The translations under genes were made by a program, and so were the position numbers. Of a DNA stretch of 64,000 bases, positions 44,945 through 58,829 are shown one piece after another. Each line of letters begins with the position of its first letter. Position 1 is the first letter of the stretch. The DNA is from Balanoglossus misakiensis (Eukaryota; Hemichordata), in assembly GCA_040954595.2 (NCBI GenBank), contig CM082583.2, positions 5,952,001 through 6,016,000 on the forward strand. Reading direction: 5' to 3'. The notes beneath the pieces are model-generated. The model was not told where the DNA came from. It did not search any database and saw only the letters and a list, made by a program, of their open reading frames with translations.

Positions 44945-46817
44945 TTACATGGAGACCGAGTCTTCCCCACGCGACATTTTCTCTGATATTCTAGTGGTTT
45001 TAGTGACAGTAGTTTGTGTAAACCCATTACCATATGGACAGCACGCATTAAACAACTTCTTGAAGTACTTGCGAAAACTGTTGGTGGCGAACGCATAGAC
45101 AAACGGGTTGACGCACGAGTTGGTGTACGCCAAGCACAGGCAGAATATGCGAAAGTTGTAGACGGGGATGGAGTCGTACGGGTACTCCCTGTCCAGAATC
45201 ATCCACTGGTTCATCACTTGCAGCGGGCCCCAGCAGATGGCGAACAGTATGACCACGATCAACACCATGCGGGTGATTTTCCTCTTCCGGCGGATGGAGC
45301 GCTCGATGGCCTGCGCGCTCTCGGTGCCGCTCGAAGTGCGCCGCCACACCTGTTCCAGGATCATGGCGTAGCAGATGGTGACTATCCCCAGCGGCAGCAG
45401 GTACATCACAAAAAAGGCGTAAAACTCGTAGATTCTGTGAGCAATGTTATTGGGAAATATCTTGCGGCAGTACGTGTTCCCGTTTTCTACTACTTGCATA
45501 GTGTATATAGCGACCGGCACATGCAGTAAAAATGCCCCTGAAAATAAATAAATAAACAATATTACTTTGAAGAGATAGAATCTAGCATATTCCTTTTCAA
45601 ACAAGAAGGTACGTCGTCCACGATTCCGTAATATGGTAAATATTAGAGCGCCATAACTTGAATTATTCAACCCATTTTACAAGGAAGAATATACATCTTC
45701 TTCAATCGCCTGAGCTATGTACATTTAAGCTATAATTTCTCAATGTGTTAGAATCTGCATTGAAGGTGTGTTTTATTGCGGCAGACTGATTACGGGAAAG
45801 CTCGGGGCATCTTCCACTAAGTTAAAACCACGTGACAAAAAACAGAAGAACGATAATGTCAAAAGTTGTCGAACTGCCAGCAATGTGTGCGTTGTACAGT
45901 ACGCTCTGCAGAGCATTCCGGATTATCAATTTATATTTACCGTTCTGAGTATAAGATCCCGTCACCAAAACTGGCGAGCAGGAAATTAAAGATCGCGATA
46001 AAGCCAAGGACCGAATGCAATTGATTTGTGTTTCTTGGGAGTTAATGGAGCAGATATTATTGTGGTTCTTCTGTGTTTATCTCAAAGCGCAAATACTGAG
46101 ATTGGATCCCACACTTAGCCTAGAAGCGTGGATATGACGAATGTTTTATATACCCTGAAAGCGCATTACATTCGCGGCTTGTTTCACATCAAGCAATCCC
46201 CCCATGATATAGTGACCGTGACAGCTTAGTGCAACGCCCGGCAGTCGTAACTCACGCACCGGCGAACGAAAACACGCCGATCTTTGGCAGTTTCAGGTTA
46301 ACTACAATCTGCTAGCTATACTTCCGTTAATTACGTACAATCCTGTTTTATTGCAAAGAAAACTGATGTTACATATCGCGGGGAGAAGGGCCCGGAGGGA
46401 AGATATGCCGCCTCAGAACTAGATTAGCGCGTTTCAAGGCCGAAGTATTTTTCCCCCGACAGCGTGTGCCGGCAAATTGAATAGGTAATAGAAACCCAGT
46501 CCGAATCCGATTCGGCTGTCACGTCACGGCGGAAGTTCTGGCGTTATCTCGCAGAAGGCGAACGAGCGAACGAGCGCGCGTGTTCGTTCGTCGACTGCAC
46601 TTTCGGTTATCTCGTTTCGTAGGGCATCCTATGGGAGCAGGCTTTTTAAGCTAGCGATGCCGTTGTTTATCTTACCTATCCAGATGAACACACTGATCAT
46701 CATGGCCATTACTGGTTTTCGTATTGTGGCGTTACGTGACCGCACTGCGTGTACGATGAGGAAGTGTCGATCCACTGTCATGGCGGTCAGAGTGGCACAT
46801 GTAGCTTGGACGGATAC
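44945..46817 (-). CDS. Kisspeptin receptor (GPR54)-like rhodopsin-class GPCR, 3' exons
   Basis: A peptide receptor of the plasma membrane, by family. Two exons on the minus strand, 46817-46676 and 45537-44945, in phase, encoding TM3 to the C terminus (about 244 residues). The first starts VSVQATCATLTAMTVDRH, which closely matches the TM3-DRY region of kisspeptin receptors, with DRH replacing DRY/DRW. It is followed by FIWIGAFLLHVPVAIYT (TM4). The second holds an extracellular-loop Cys (YCRKIFP), TM5 (MYLLPLGIVTICYA), a basic loop RRKRKITRMV, TM6 FAICWGPLQV (CWGP), and TM7 NSCVNPFVYAFA with NPxxY. A CC pair in the tail could be palmitoylated. Galanin or allatostatin-A receptors are alternatives. 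Exons for the N terminus and TM1-2 should lie upstream (higher coordinates) but I did not find them. Confidence 0.85.
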
Positions 46818-49800
46818 CTGTGGGAAATGATAACACGGAGAAAACGACGTTAAAACTGACGCATAAACATCTACCTCCATACACGAAATACTCGATATGT
46901 ACTTCAAGTTGCCATCGCAACCAGTATCTTTAAGGTATTATGCACCTCGATTGGTAATCAAAGTCTTAAACCTTTCCATATTCAAAATAGCCACCAATCA
47001 GTGTTAACTCTATGAAGAAAAAAATAAAGTAGTGATTTTTATGACATCAAGACGGTGGACACAATATTGCAGAAGTCAAATATCAGAAGAAGAAAAAACA
47101 GAATTGGTAAAAACGTCAGATAATTCCTGGTCCCAAATTGTCTAGCAGTAAGTGGTCAACTTTTTACCTTAGTGTGATGTAAAAAGATCAAAAGTAACGA
47201 AAATCGTTTCCACTAAGAATGGTGTGAAATTACCAAAGAAAACATGATGAAAATTTAAGGACCAATTTTCAAGATGTGTAATTGCGGTCACACTAAACGA
47301 TAATGGCGAATGCGGCACCCACACGACGGTTAGACATAAACATTTCTATTGAGATCACTTGATCGTTTTCCTCAGACGAATACGAACACTCATTGCTTTT
47401 CAGATGTTAAAAGCACTTTCACGAACACCCGATTGGAAATTAAAGGACTCGTCACCATTATCTGTTTAAATGTACCTCTAAGTGGAATTCCACTTTGTAC
47501 TTTGAAAAAAGCAACAAAGTATACACCAAAAGGTCTCACATATAATTAGAAAGAAGATATCGAATTTTGCAAATATCAATTCTCTGTATACGGAGAAATT
47601 CCGGTTCGTGACAAATAGATGGATTTTTCCAAATGCCGCCGGAACAAAATAATTTTGAAATACACATTTTCGCAGTCCCTGATCAAAGGTTATGATTTTC
47701 TCATTACTCATCTAAATGGATTACGTCAGATTCGGGGACCTTTCTAAAAGCTTGGCTAACATCGTGACTGGAACAGGGCGGTGTCAGACAAAGAAGTTAA
47801 GTCAATCATCAACGTGCCCGATCAACCAACAGAACTTCATGCGGCACTGGCATTCTCATCTGGGGACTCCCACCACAATGTTAACGGCCTCTGCAATAGA
47901 ACCACTGGTCCGCATTTGTGTAAAAAAATATTCCACGTATTGTACCACAGCGATTAACTTTGATACGATGTTTATGCGGACAACAGATAGCCTTGCAACG
48001 ATACAGCGGTGCCCACTTTATATTTATTGTGATTAGTAAAAGCAATTTCTGAAGTTCGCGATAAGTATCTATTTAATTAAAGATCGATGTGTGTTTACAT
48101 GTAATGGCTTCGGATCGTTTTTAGGGGCCCAGAGTCAATTTGCGATTAAATTGACCTATTCCAAAGGCAATGTTATTTTGGCAGAGCACGCAGGCCAGGA
48201 GGATCTTTAAGAAAGGAACAAAACATCTGAACAAACTTCGCATGTCTCTATGACAACAACAACCCAGAAAGTGGCACACTTATGTCCACCCAAGCTGCTT
48301 TCGATTGTTCCGGGGAAAAAAAACTCATACATGTACGCATGCTAATCTAACCTTGCAGTCGTGTCATCAATCGCTTGCTGTCAGAAACAGACACATATCT
48401 GGTAATGTGCCCTTGAAATTTGATAATGATTCAATTATTAATGAAGGTACTGGGGACTCTATCCTCGCTGCAGTGGACACTGAGAAGCCCGTCTTCATAC
48501 GACACACAATTCGAAGCCGATATAGTCGCGTTGTGGGCGATTGCATTCTATTACATTCTCTGGTGTTTAATGGCAACATTTCAGTATTTTTTTCACACTT
48601 CCCTCGTTAACACAGACTGCTCTAGTGTTTACGGTAACCACAGTAAATATCACTGATTACTGATTCTTAATATATTACACCGGCTTGTGACAAAGGAAAA
48701 CGATGAACATGACGTTTCGATCACGTTTGCGTAGAGAATTAGACAATTAGCAGACAATTACTAATAGGCAGCTGCAGTCTTTTAGTACAGATTCTTTTAG
48801 TGATTTATATACTTATATAGCTTCTATCGCGTGAAGTGCCCTCAACACGCGCGGCCATGTTGGATTACAGCAAAACGAGAAAATGGTCTTCACATTATGC
48901 CTCTCCTATTAGCAACTCTTTTTGTATAAATCCGGTATAGGTGCTTAGGCATGTCTGAGTGATCACTCAGACTGGACCAATAGGTGCATAACACGCTAAT
49001 GACTTAGTGAACCAAGGAGATTTGTTGATCAAGAGGGATCTGGGCCTCCGGGGGGAGGGGGGGGGGACGGGTGAGTTCTCAGGTAAAACGAGACTCTAGC
49101 CTGGTCCCTTGTTTGCGAAGTCGTTTCGGCAGCGTTCCGCGACCGGTTTATATATAGAGAAGGGCTGGGGACTGTGGTGGAACAATTCTCTCCCTCGTGG
49201 GAATCCATCATCGAAATCCAAGTCGAGCGGCACGACAAGTCAACGGCGTCCTGCCCAGGTGCAGACACGGATGGGATGATGTATCGATCACACGTGACGA
49301 TATAAAATACCGTTTGCAAGAGGCGTTTACATTTCACGCGGTAACTGTGTTTGCCTGGTTGTTCTCATTAGATGGCTTTGACGTAATAAAGAAAATGGCC
49401 GATATGCGGCCATCTTGGATCAAGACGTGAAATAACCCCGCATGTATCTGGTGACGTGTCCTTGAATTCTGGCATTGACTTAACCGCTAATAAACGCATA
49501 AAGCGGCCCAAATCCAGCTGTGGGAGGAGACCATCAAAATCAAGCTCTTCTTAGTTCGTCGAACTTTGAAAATGCATTAAAGATGTCACAGTAACGGTAC
49601 TAAGTAGCAATTTAATAACTTTCTGGTTTTGATGCCCGATAGCCAAAGCCTATAGCCCCACAGCAAATGAAGACGAATGCTCGTATTCAATTTTACCGAC
49701 AAAGGGATTGTTTTTCGTCCTCTGACTATACAACCGTTAAATTACAAAATAATGGGCGTGCACTTTCGAAATACATTCCCTGAAACAGGAATCGAATGCC

Positions 49801-49863
49801 GTTTTATATTGCTTCCTCAGAAGACACACGCAAGAAGAACCTTCTGCAGATCTATACCTCTGT

Positions 49864-49969
49864 TCATTCATTCATTCATTCATTCATTCATTCATTCATT
49901 CATTCATTCATTCATTCATTCATTCATTCATTCATTCATTCATTCATTCACTCACTCACTCATCCGCCC

Positions 49970-50000
<31 letters not shown>
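49864..50000. repeat. (TTCA)n then (AGAC)n tetranucleotide arrays
   Basis: About 21 TTCA units (49864-49950), a few CTCA units, then CAGA/GACA units to 50000. They give false Phe-Ile-His-Ser repeat reading frames. Confidence 0.95.
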
Positions 50001-51821
50001 CCGACGGAAGAGCGCAACAGCAGATAATTATGGCTAAGACGTTGAACAGCTTTATATTTAAAGACAGTTGACACCTTTGCCGTTACCTGAAATTTTGAAG
50101 TTCGAGGCAGTCTTTCGCTGGGTAAAGTAGTTCCTGAGTAAAGGCAATATATTGCAATGAAGACGGAAAGCGATAGTTAGAGTCAATCCTCTTTGAATAA
50201 AATTGTGCTTTAATGTGACGAAGAAGCTTTTTAGTAAAGAAACCACGCTCTTATCTCGCCGTCCAAATGACAAAATGTAGTTAGACTGTTTCACTTAAAA
50301 CGCTCGAGAACGTGAATTGCGTTATTTCGTCCGGGCAGCAATCAGCTGCTCATTTGCACCATGCCTCTAGAATGCTGCTTTGAACTGTTTTAGCGACTCG
50401 GAGATGTTTTTTAAAATCTCTACAGATTCCGTGACCTTTGCGAGAGTCATTACGCATTTGGAGTGGAGCAATTTTAACATCGTAAATTCACTTCGAAGAG
50501 AAAACCTTGCAGCTCGCAGTTGCAGAGTAATTCCATTTCCATAGCAATTGATAACTTGTGAGGTTTGACTAGATCGAAAAGATTCCCCATCACTGAAAAG
50601 CAAATTCCTATATTACCCGCCATAAATCACTTTAATTGCCCAGATTGGAGCATATTCCTAGAAAAACAATCTCTCGTGAATAATCTATACACATACAATT
50701 AATGCCCACAATATATATGTTCAAATATATGTGTATTGTTTATCAACTCGTATCTGTCTCTACCTGAAAATGATCTAAGATGTTTCTTTTTTCTGTTAGC
50801 GCAGGGGGAACGACATGCACAATCACAGAATGATATGAGAGGCAAATGCGAATTTCAAAAAAGCAGGTTGATGTTATCATAAAAAATGTAAAAAAAAACT
50901 ATTCCATATTAGCAATTAACTTTCAGAAGTTTAATAACAACACGGCTGTCTTCAAGGGCTATCTTCAAGGTATAATATTCGTGAATATATACTAGTAGAA
51001 TGCCACGCCACTACAACATTATGGTTTCCCCTTCATGCCCGGAATCAAGCATGCAGACCCGAACCGAGTGCCTGCAAATTTAATTAAATTTCAGGGTAGC
51101 TGGGGCAAATTTCATCCAGCGTGATACAAGGGCACTTTGAAATGTATAAGCCCAGTTTCCATAGTTACTGCTGGTTTGCCACAGGTGAAAATGATAAATG
51201 TAGTAACGTACGTGTAAGGGATACCTGCAAAGTCAAGCGAGAGTGATTCGGTGACCTGAGTCTTAAACAATGCAGTTTCATTTTAAATGACTATATGCTG
51301 ATTTGGTTTTGTTGATTTCGTTAAAAAGGGTAAAGTCCGTAAAATCTTCGCGTGCACCATCTAACCCCTGAATCCCGAACATTCAGTTCTGGTGAAACAT
51401 GCCTGAAATTTTCCGAGCGAGTGGGTTCATTTTTACGTTCCAGTTGTGCACCAACCTGATGGATTCTAATTTCACCTCTGACCCCCATTTCATCTCAGCT
51501 CGCTCGCCCTCCAGTCATTTGCCGGCTAACTGCAGAGTAACGGGTCCGTGACACAGGGCAGGGCGACAATTCGCATAAAAGGGGAGACTAATTGAGATAC
51601 TGCGATGCGCACGAAATAATAGGCACAAAAATGTCGTTGATTTTGCGAGCTATTTCGGCGGCGGAGTGTATCTTGTGTCCAGTGAGTGGAAATCCTCCCC
51701 CAGTATATATAGTAAGCCGGTAACAGCAACAGAACCAGAGAGCATCGCAGCCTTCTCTGTGGAAAGTGCGATCATGTAGAATTGAAACATAATCCGAATG
51801 GAACACGACCGACTTCGACAT

Positions 51822-51904
51822 AATAGTAATACACTAGAGGGTGCTCAAAATCATACCCCCTAGCGGTGTCCAACGGATACCCCCTAGTGCATTATTAATA
51901 GTAT
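51822..51904. repeat. Imperfect inverted repeat
   Basis: ATAATAGTAATACACTAGAGGG (51822 onward) is roughly complementary to CCCCCTAGTGCATTATTAATAGTAT (about 51880-51904). CCCCCTAG occurs twice inside. It may be a degraded foldback element. Confidence 0.45.
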
Positions 51905-54900
51905 AAGAACAAAGAGAGTCACGAACGCCACAGTGGGCTTTGCCTTTTCAACAGCTGACCCCCCCCCCCCTTCTAAATCCTGCATGATCAACAGCGTTTG
52001 ATCGTCAAGCTCAGCTGAAAGAAGCAACGAGGCCATCTGTGTGATTTGTTGCTCACGACTGCATGGGTGCGTGACTTTCTTTGCAAGCGTGATCGAGAGG
52101 GGCCGGAGCTGCTTTCGTTATTTTCTGCTGAAATGAATAGCAGCCTGCTGAGTGTCTTTACCATTCACCGTCACTGTCCCGTCCACAGCACGTGCGAAAG
52201 TGAGCGTTAGTGATTCGTTTACAATCTGTTGACGAAGACTTTTGAAAATAACACAAAAGTGACATGACTTTTGAAATAAGCTGTGAGGCTTATGCTCGCC
52301 ATAAAAGACTATGCATTGTGTTTACATTTGTGCCAGCTGAGGCCGACCTAACCAACAAGAACGTGAGCCGTGCACTCCTAATTCCGAATAAATAAGCGGG
52401 AGTACGTAGGCCTACATGTATATGTATACATGTATACGTGGAGGTACACGGCGCCAAACAATAAAGTACTTTTACCTGTGCTATTCTTGACACGTAAAAG
52501 CAACATATTCAAAATTATGATTGAAGGTTTCGATTATCTGTCAACGGTTGGAGGCATGATCCATATAATATAAGCCAGCGTTGTATAAGGGACCTCTCCA
52601 TAAACGTTTGCAGAATTTGTTTGGGCCAAGTAATGTGCCGTTCAGTGAATTGGAGTCTGACACTTTCCACGTCATCTCAAAATAGAGAAATCGCACGATG
52701 GAAAGGACAGTATTACAGTATTACAGCAACTTTACAGCAGTGTTATAATTTTGTGGCAATCAGATGTCACAATGGCTTTTACTGATCGGTTGACGGCACG
52801 TTAAAACCCGCCACAGATTTTCCTAGGAACGGCCAAACGTAATAGGCCTCCTGTAAACATGGATAATTATAGAAAAGTGAAACGAATCTAACCGACACTC
52901 TTGAATCGGCCCCGGCGACTTGCAATCTCGGTTTAGACTACAATACACCCGAAAGAAATGCTCCCATTGTAAATGTCAAAGATTGCACGTGGGAATGACG
53001 TCAAAGCCGATATGCATCTCACCGAGCGAAGGGAAGTTTCAATAAAATAAAAAAAGTAGTCGGTTTCCCCTCATTGTCTATTTTCCGCGGAGTGCTCGTC
53101 GTCGGCTTTATGGCATCACACGGCGAGTACGTTGTAATTACTGTATAGCGGGGACGAGCGAACGAGATAAATTGCTCTGTTGGTTGTGCTACTCAACGCA
53201 CGGCCATTAAAGATAACTTGTTGATGGCGGTAAAGAAGGCTGTATCGATCCCCCGCTAAGTCGTCACCACTGACCTGGCTAAGAATATAAAGCGTCGCGT
53301 GTGAAATGAACAGAATTCGGCACACGCATCACAAAGGAAGCGTATGTGGGTAAATCAGTTTAAGCATCTCGCGGCAGTTTTTGACATTTTACTTTCCGCC
53401 TTTTGAACGGACAAAATGCCTTTTAAGTCTTGTTAAGGGAAGACGCCTGGGTCCCTGATCAGCGGGCTGCACGTATGAACGTGATTCTATAATATTAGTC
53501 ATCTTTTGAGGTTACTAATACTGCCATCTACATAAAACAACACAAAAGCCGATGTCGAAGACAATCACAGTCGCACCATATGAACGACTGAACGCTCACT
53601 TTGAAAGAACCGCACCACCGATCTGTTCTGAAGCACTGCACCAGTGGACGTTTACCCATTGGACGCATATCCCAGCCCTATCCCCGGTCCTACCCTCTCG
53701 CCAAAGTGAATAAACGGTAAACACCGATTAATGTCCCTTTAATATAGACCATACTAAGTCAAATTGTGATAACCGGCCGTTTAGCATATTTTAGTGATCT
53801 GAACATTATAAATAAGCTATCAAAATAGCCAAAAAACAGCAACAACGTAAACGACTTTGTCCAATTTAAAATTATCCAAATATGCGCATTTTAAACGACA
53901 TGTAACAGTGTGCTATTTTGTGGGTATACATGTATGTGCATAATATTTCCTGTGACGGGGTTTGAGATTTATGAGGGTAATTTTCACGATAGGAAAACCC
54001 ACACTCCCTTAGATGAAAGCAAACGACTCAGCCATTCGTCTCGCTTTGACACAACCAAAGAATCTTATTGAATGTCTAGACGTTGTGCATTATTAAAATC
54101 AGGCTTTACACCTACCCCGTGGAGTTATATGCTCTTTATACTGAATGCATTAGATTCATGATAACCGATTACATTTCGAGGTCACGTTGTCATATCAGGA
54201 TGGATAAAATTGTAACTCTATTCCAGCAGGGATTGTACACGACTTCGGAATACATACAGATTCTGCAAATGCGTTTTCAATTATCGCCTGTATTAATTTA
54301 TCAGGCAATAACATTTTTCTCCCTCGTGACGTATCAGAATACGTCGGGGCGTTCCTCAGAGCTTTAATCTTACTAATGAAACGTTTGATACCGTTCTAAA
54401 TGGCAAGATGCTATTAACGAAGAAAACAATATTGACTTGAATTCAGTGAAAGCCCGTATTGACATTATTATCCAAATGTCATAAAAATCACACAATCACT
54501 GAAGTGTTTGACTGAATTAGTCTTTCTACACAGGATTGCTACTTTTATTTTTTTTTTTATGGGGAACATTACACTTCATCGGAATAATGCGACGTTTAGT
54601 ATTATCATGACTTCCTCATCACGACGATATGACGCGCTCAGTACTCTCGGCTTGCTTCCAGACATTTCCGTCAAATCCAAGGCGCCATTGTTGAGCATTA
54701 ACCGTTGGAGATCATGGCGGCTTTGACGGGCGCACGGTGAGCAACAAACCCAACGATACAAGACACAGGATACGGGAGAGACTTTGCAATTCAGTACCAC
54801 TTAGGTTACACATGATGAAACACCAGGTATCGCCGTTTCTGATACCACAGACTCCCTAGCGACTTAAACAATATCTCGCCAGACTGGGTTTGTTCGAACA

Positions 54901-57900
54901 TTGAGGAATTTCAACACCCGCATTTGTCTTTGCCGGCGCAAGGGTGTAGAATATTTATGAACACACAAGATAGTTCTACCACTGTCAAACATTACAAAAA
55001 AACACTGGCCATGTTGGCGGCAAAAGGTATACGGTACGGTATACACGTATGCATACATTCCGTTTGTATACATGTAGGTATAGACGTGAGATCTTACATA
55101 ACCGAGATGGGCATATAAAGCTTTATCATGTTATGTCTTAAGCCATACTAGCAGCACACCTGAGCTGGTTTATTTCAATTACGCCGGTTCAGCAAACGAG
55201 CACGCAGTTTCGGATAATATGTAGAAGTTCAGATAGTTTGTGATGGTATTCAATATGGTTGCCAGTCGGCCATCTTGTTTTATGCCTTTAATCTCAGAAA
55301 TCCGCTTTACCAAGGCGCTTCTGGTTTGTCGCTCCTCAAAGTTCAGAAAACGACAAAGCGCTCGGCAACACCTTTATCTCAAAATGACAGACTTGTTTGT
55401 CGTGTTCCAAATGTGTTTACGTTCGCTTTGCAAGGGCAAGGCACTATTGTCGACACAGGTATACCGCCACATGCAACACGTTGATTGAAATGTAATTACA
55501 TGTACTTCAAATCACCAGGTATAGGGGACAGTGCCTTCTGTGACGACATTAGTATTACGTTTACAAATTACTTGTACTTGGAATACGTGCGAGTGTGCAG
55601 AAATAAAAGTCTGTCGGTCTACCACATGTCGACGAAGTACAAAAAATGTAGCTGCGAGCTGTTCAGATACTAATCAAACGAAGCGCTACGTGTTGCTAAT
55701 TGAAAATCTAACATTTTACATCGTTCCATCGCCATGGTGACAACACAGTGTACTCGCTGTAGTAGGCAGGGAAAGAGGAAACACACACTGAAATGCACTA
55801 TTGTCACGATAATTAAACCGATTCACAATAAATCTAATAGGGTATGGGCAATAAATATGGATATAAAAGAACCAATTCAGACGGGATTTAGGAGGAAATG
55901 GCACCGACCGTGTAGTCATCTGTTTCCAATATACATGTATTGCGAAATTAATACATAATGATAGGACGAATCCTATTTCAATAACACGAAAATGGCTGTG
56001 ATAACCAACACGCTGCTCTTAATGCTTATAAGCATAAAATGATATATATGACAACGCGTCCCTGTTTCTGTAAACGTTTAGGGGTAACGTGTGCCAAGGG
56101 GTGGTCTAAAGTTTCAAATATCAATGGCGTATACACTATTAGCGAAGAGTGACTAGTCTTAAGTAAAAACTGAGAATGAACGCAAGGAACACAACGCAAA
56201 TATTCGTGCAGCTAAACATAACATATGTCACTCATATATATCCGTATATGCCACGTTAATTTTATATTCCATACTTCAACATATTTGACTTACCGTATTG
56301 TCCCTCCCCCCCCCCCAATGCTTTACAGCCATATTGACTTTCTCTTTTACGACGAGGTTAAATCATTTTACTGCCATCAATGTATTGCTACATGCCTGTG
56401 ATATTACACCCACGTGAATGTAAAATTAAATTGTTTTTTTTTTCCCTTGAAGAATGTTATTTTATTTCATTTAGATACCATTAAAACTTGCTGGACGTCG
56501 GATTTGATCAATGGTTCTGCTTCCAAAAGAGGGATCGTACGCTTCTCGGTCCCGTGTCCATATTCATGATATTGATGGTTAGAGTAACGCGCACTGCGGC
56601 TCGAGTCTCTTGGGATCATACGAAATGCTCGTTGCTTTGGTAACCAAAAAAGACACACAGACGTCGTACAGACGCGGTGACCTGGCTGTTGGAACAAGTG
56701 AAGGAAATTTGGTCGCGACCTTGTTTTAAAAACGGCTAAAAGTGTGCGGCTAATTTGGGCTTTTATCGGATTATGACACTGGTTTAGTGCGGTATTACCT
56801 AGAATGTTACCTCCATTACCGAGCGAGCGGATTTAACGGTGTCGTGTAGGGAGAGCAGTGACAACTGAATGTATGTAACATCACAATGATAATACACAGG
56901 CCTGGCGCCTTATTACCGTCGTTTGATGATGCAATTTCCTCCAGAGTGGTTCAAATGAAGCGGTTTAACCCGAACCGGTTACAGCGCCGAACACTCATAA
57001 TTGTAGAGTCAATGATATTTAAAAAATGATGGCAGTGATAATCGAAGATGTCGCCAGCCCATACGGCTAACTCAGACACTGCACTCGCGTTCCGTAGGCC
57101 TAATAATCACAACTTTTATTTCTGTCAAGATGTCTTTCTTTCAGACTTGCTAACAAGCGCACACGAGTAAAGTTGACGGGAGACAGCGGCCCCAAGCGAG
57201 ATTTGTGTTTCAGTCTGCAAAATGGCGGACAGCCCAACGATATATTATACAGCATGTGAAATAAATTCTCTGTCACAATTTTGCTCTCTAGTTGTCTTAC
57301 AGTTATTTCAAGTAACCCAAGAGAAAAGTTTGCTTCCCTAACATAAGCCGAATATTTAAGCAGAAACGTGCCATCAGCATTCGAATTGAAACAGTTGCCG
57401 ACATCTTTTGTCTCCCGTCAAAGATTACTGCATTTTTGTTATAAACCCCAATTAATACTTCCATTAAAGGTACTCAAGAATCGCATACCTGCTTATTGGT
57501 CGGCAATTTCAAATTTCTGGGGATTTCTTTCATGTTCATCATCTCTTTTGAGATTTTTTGTTTAAAACTACGTCATTTTAGAGTGAGAGACGGTATTTTC
57601 AGAGCTTCCGAACATATGTTTCGGAAAAAATATATAGCAGATTTACCATTCTACATTTAATACCAGACTCCTTTGTCGTGAAAAATTGCATGTATTTACT
57701 TTCCATACGCTTTGCCGTATGTCTGACGAGGGAAGGGTTGAATCGCGTGTTAATCGACGGTAATACTGCAAGTATTTCGACTTGCAATATGTGCTTCTTG
57801 TGCAGAAATGTGATAAGTTTAGAATGAGTTTCCTTTCGATGAACTATGTCCTTTTTACAATTGCTTTAGAACACTTCTTTTGCTTGTACAGACCTCAGTT

Positions 57901-58829
57901 GAGAGGGCCCTCACTAACTACCGAGGTCAACTCCTCCTAAGGGACTCTTCTCATCGAATTCAAGTTGCAAATATGGCACACTCAGTTATACTCGATGCAC
58001 TTAGTGACTGATCACCATATCTAGCATAACTGTATACATTGTCTGGAAGGATTGTCTCCGAGAGCACACCCTGCATGGAGATATGCTGACATACATGTAG
58101 ACGACGAAGATGTTCGGAAAAAGTGTACGATTCAACCATGCTATTAAAACACCGGTCCCAATATGGGCATACAAGATCATGTGCATGTAACTGCAGGTAC
58201 ACGTTTCCACCAATTCAATAAACAAACGAAATGCTGTCATTCAGACAAGCACTGCTCCAACAGCACTGGGCCCTCCGAGTCTCGCCAACTACGACATTCC
58301 TCTCCACGCAGATGAATATGAATCATGTCGATGGCCAACTCGCCCTAAACTTTATACATGAAATGCAATGTGAAACAAATTCAATGCACATATAAATCAC
58401 GGTGATCAGCGGCTGTCACGACTCTGAATGCAATCATGTTGGGCAGAAATCTCCTCAAAGGCATTTTGACTGTATATATATAATTGCAAAACGTTCGTCG
58501 TAAGGCGACATCGAATGATAAGAATCCCATCAATATTGGCGCAGTTGTTTACACCGACAACGTTTGTCCTTTTCTCGGTGTTCATGGTTGTCCAAAGTGA
58601 TCATTAGTGCAAGTTCCCCCAAAGCAAAGCTGCGTTATTATTATCTTTTTGCAATATTTGTAAACCGAAATCGTCGGCATTTATTTATCAGCGTTTTGTA
58701 TATATACACTGCCAAACCCCCAGAGGGGGCATGAAATATGCAAACTTAGTATCACGGTACAGATACGCTCTCGCTCTGCCTCAAGATCTCCCTATATAAC
58801 GCTGATGGCTACCACGAAGTTTGCTTCAC

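Larger units (their letters stand above)
46818..58829. other. Upstream sequence of the GPCR gene with no recognised exon
   Basis: Should contain the missing 5' exons of the GPCR, or a long intron leading out of the window. I searched by eye for TM1/TM2 signatures (GN..V, TN.YI.NLA) on the minus strand and found none convincing. It contains simple repeats at 49864-50000 and an imperfect inverted repeat at 51822-51904. Confidence 0.5.

Noticed and set aside
49677-50071. Repeated Ser-Phe-Ile-His reading frame
   Set aside because: Translation of the (TTCA)n tetranucleotide array in two frames.
55200-55260. Minus-strand string TNYLNFYI resembling a GPCR TM2 start (TNFYIANLA)
   Set aside because: The frame closes within about a dozen codons with no TM1, no donor or acceptor and no aspartate of TM2, so it is not the missing exon of the kisspeptin-receptor-like gene.
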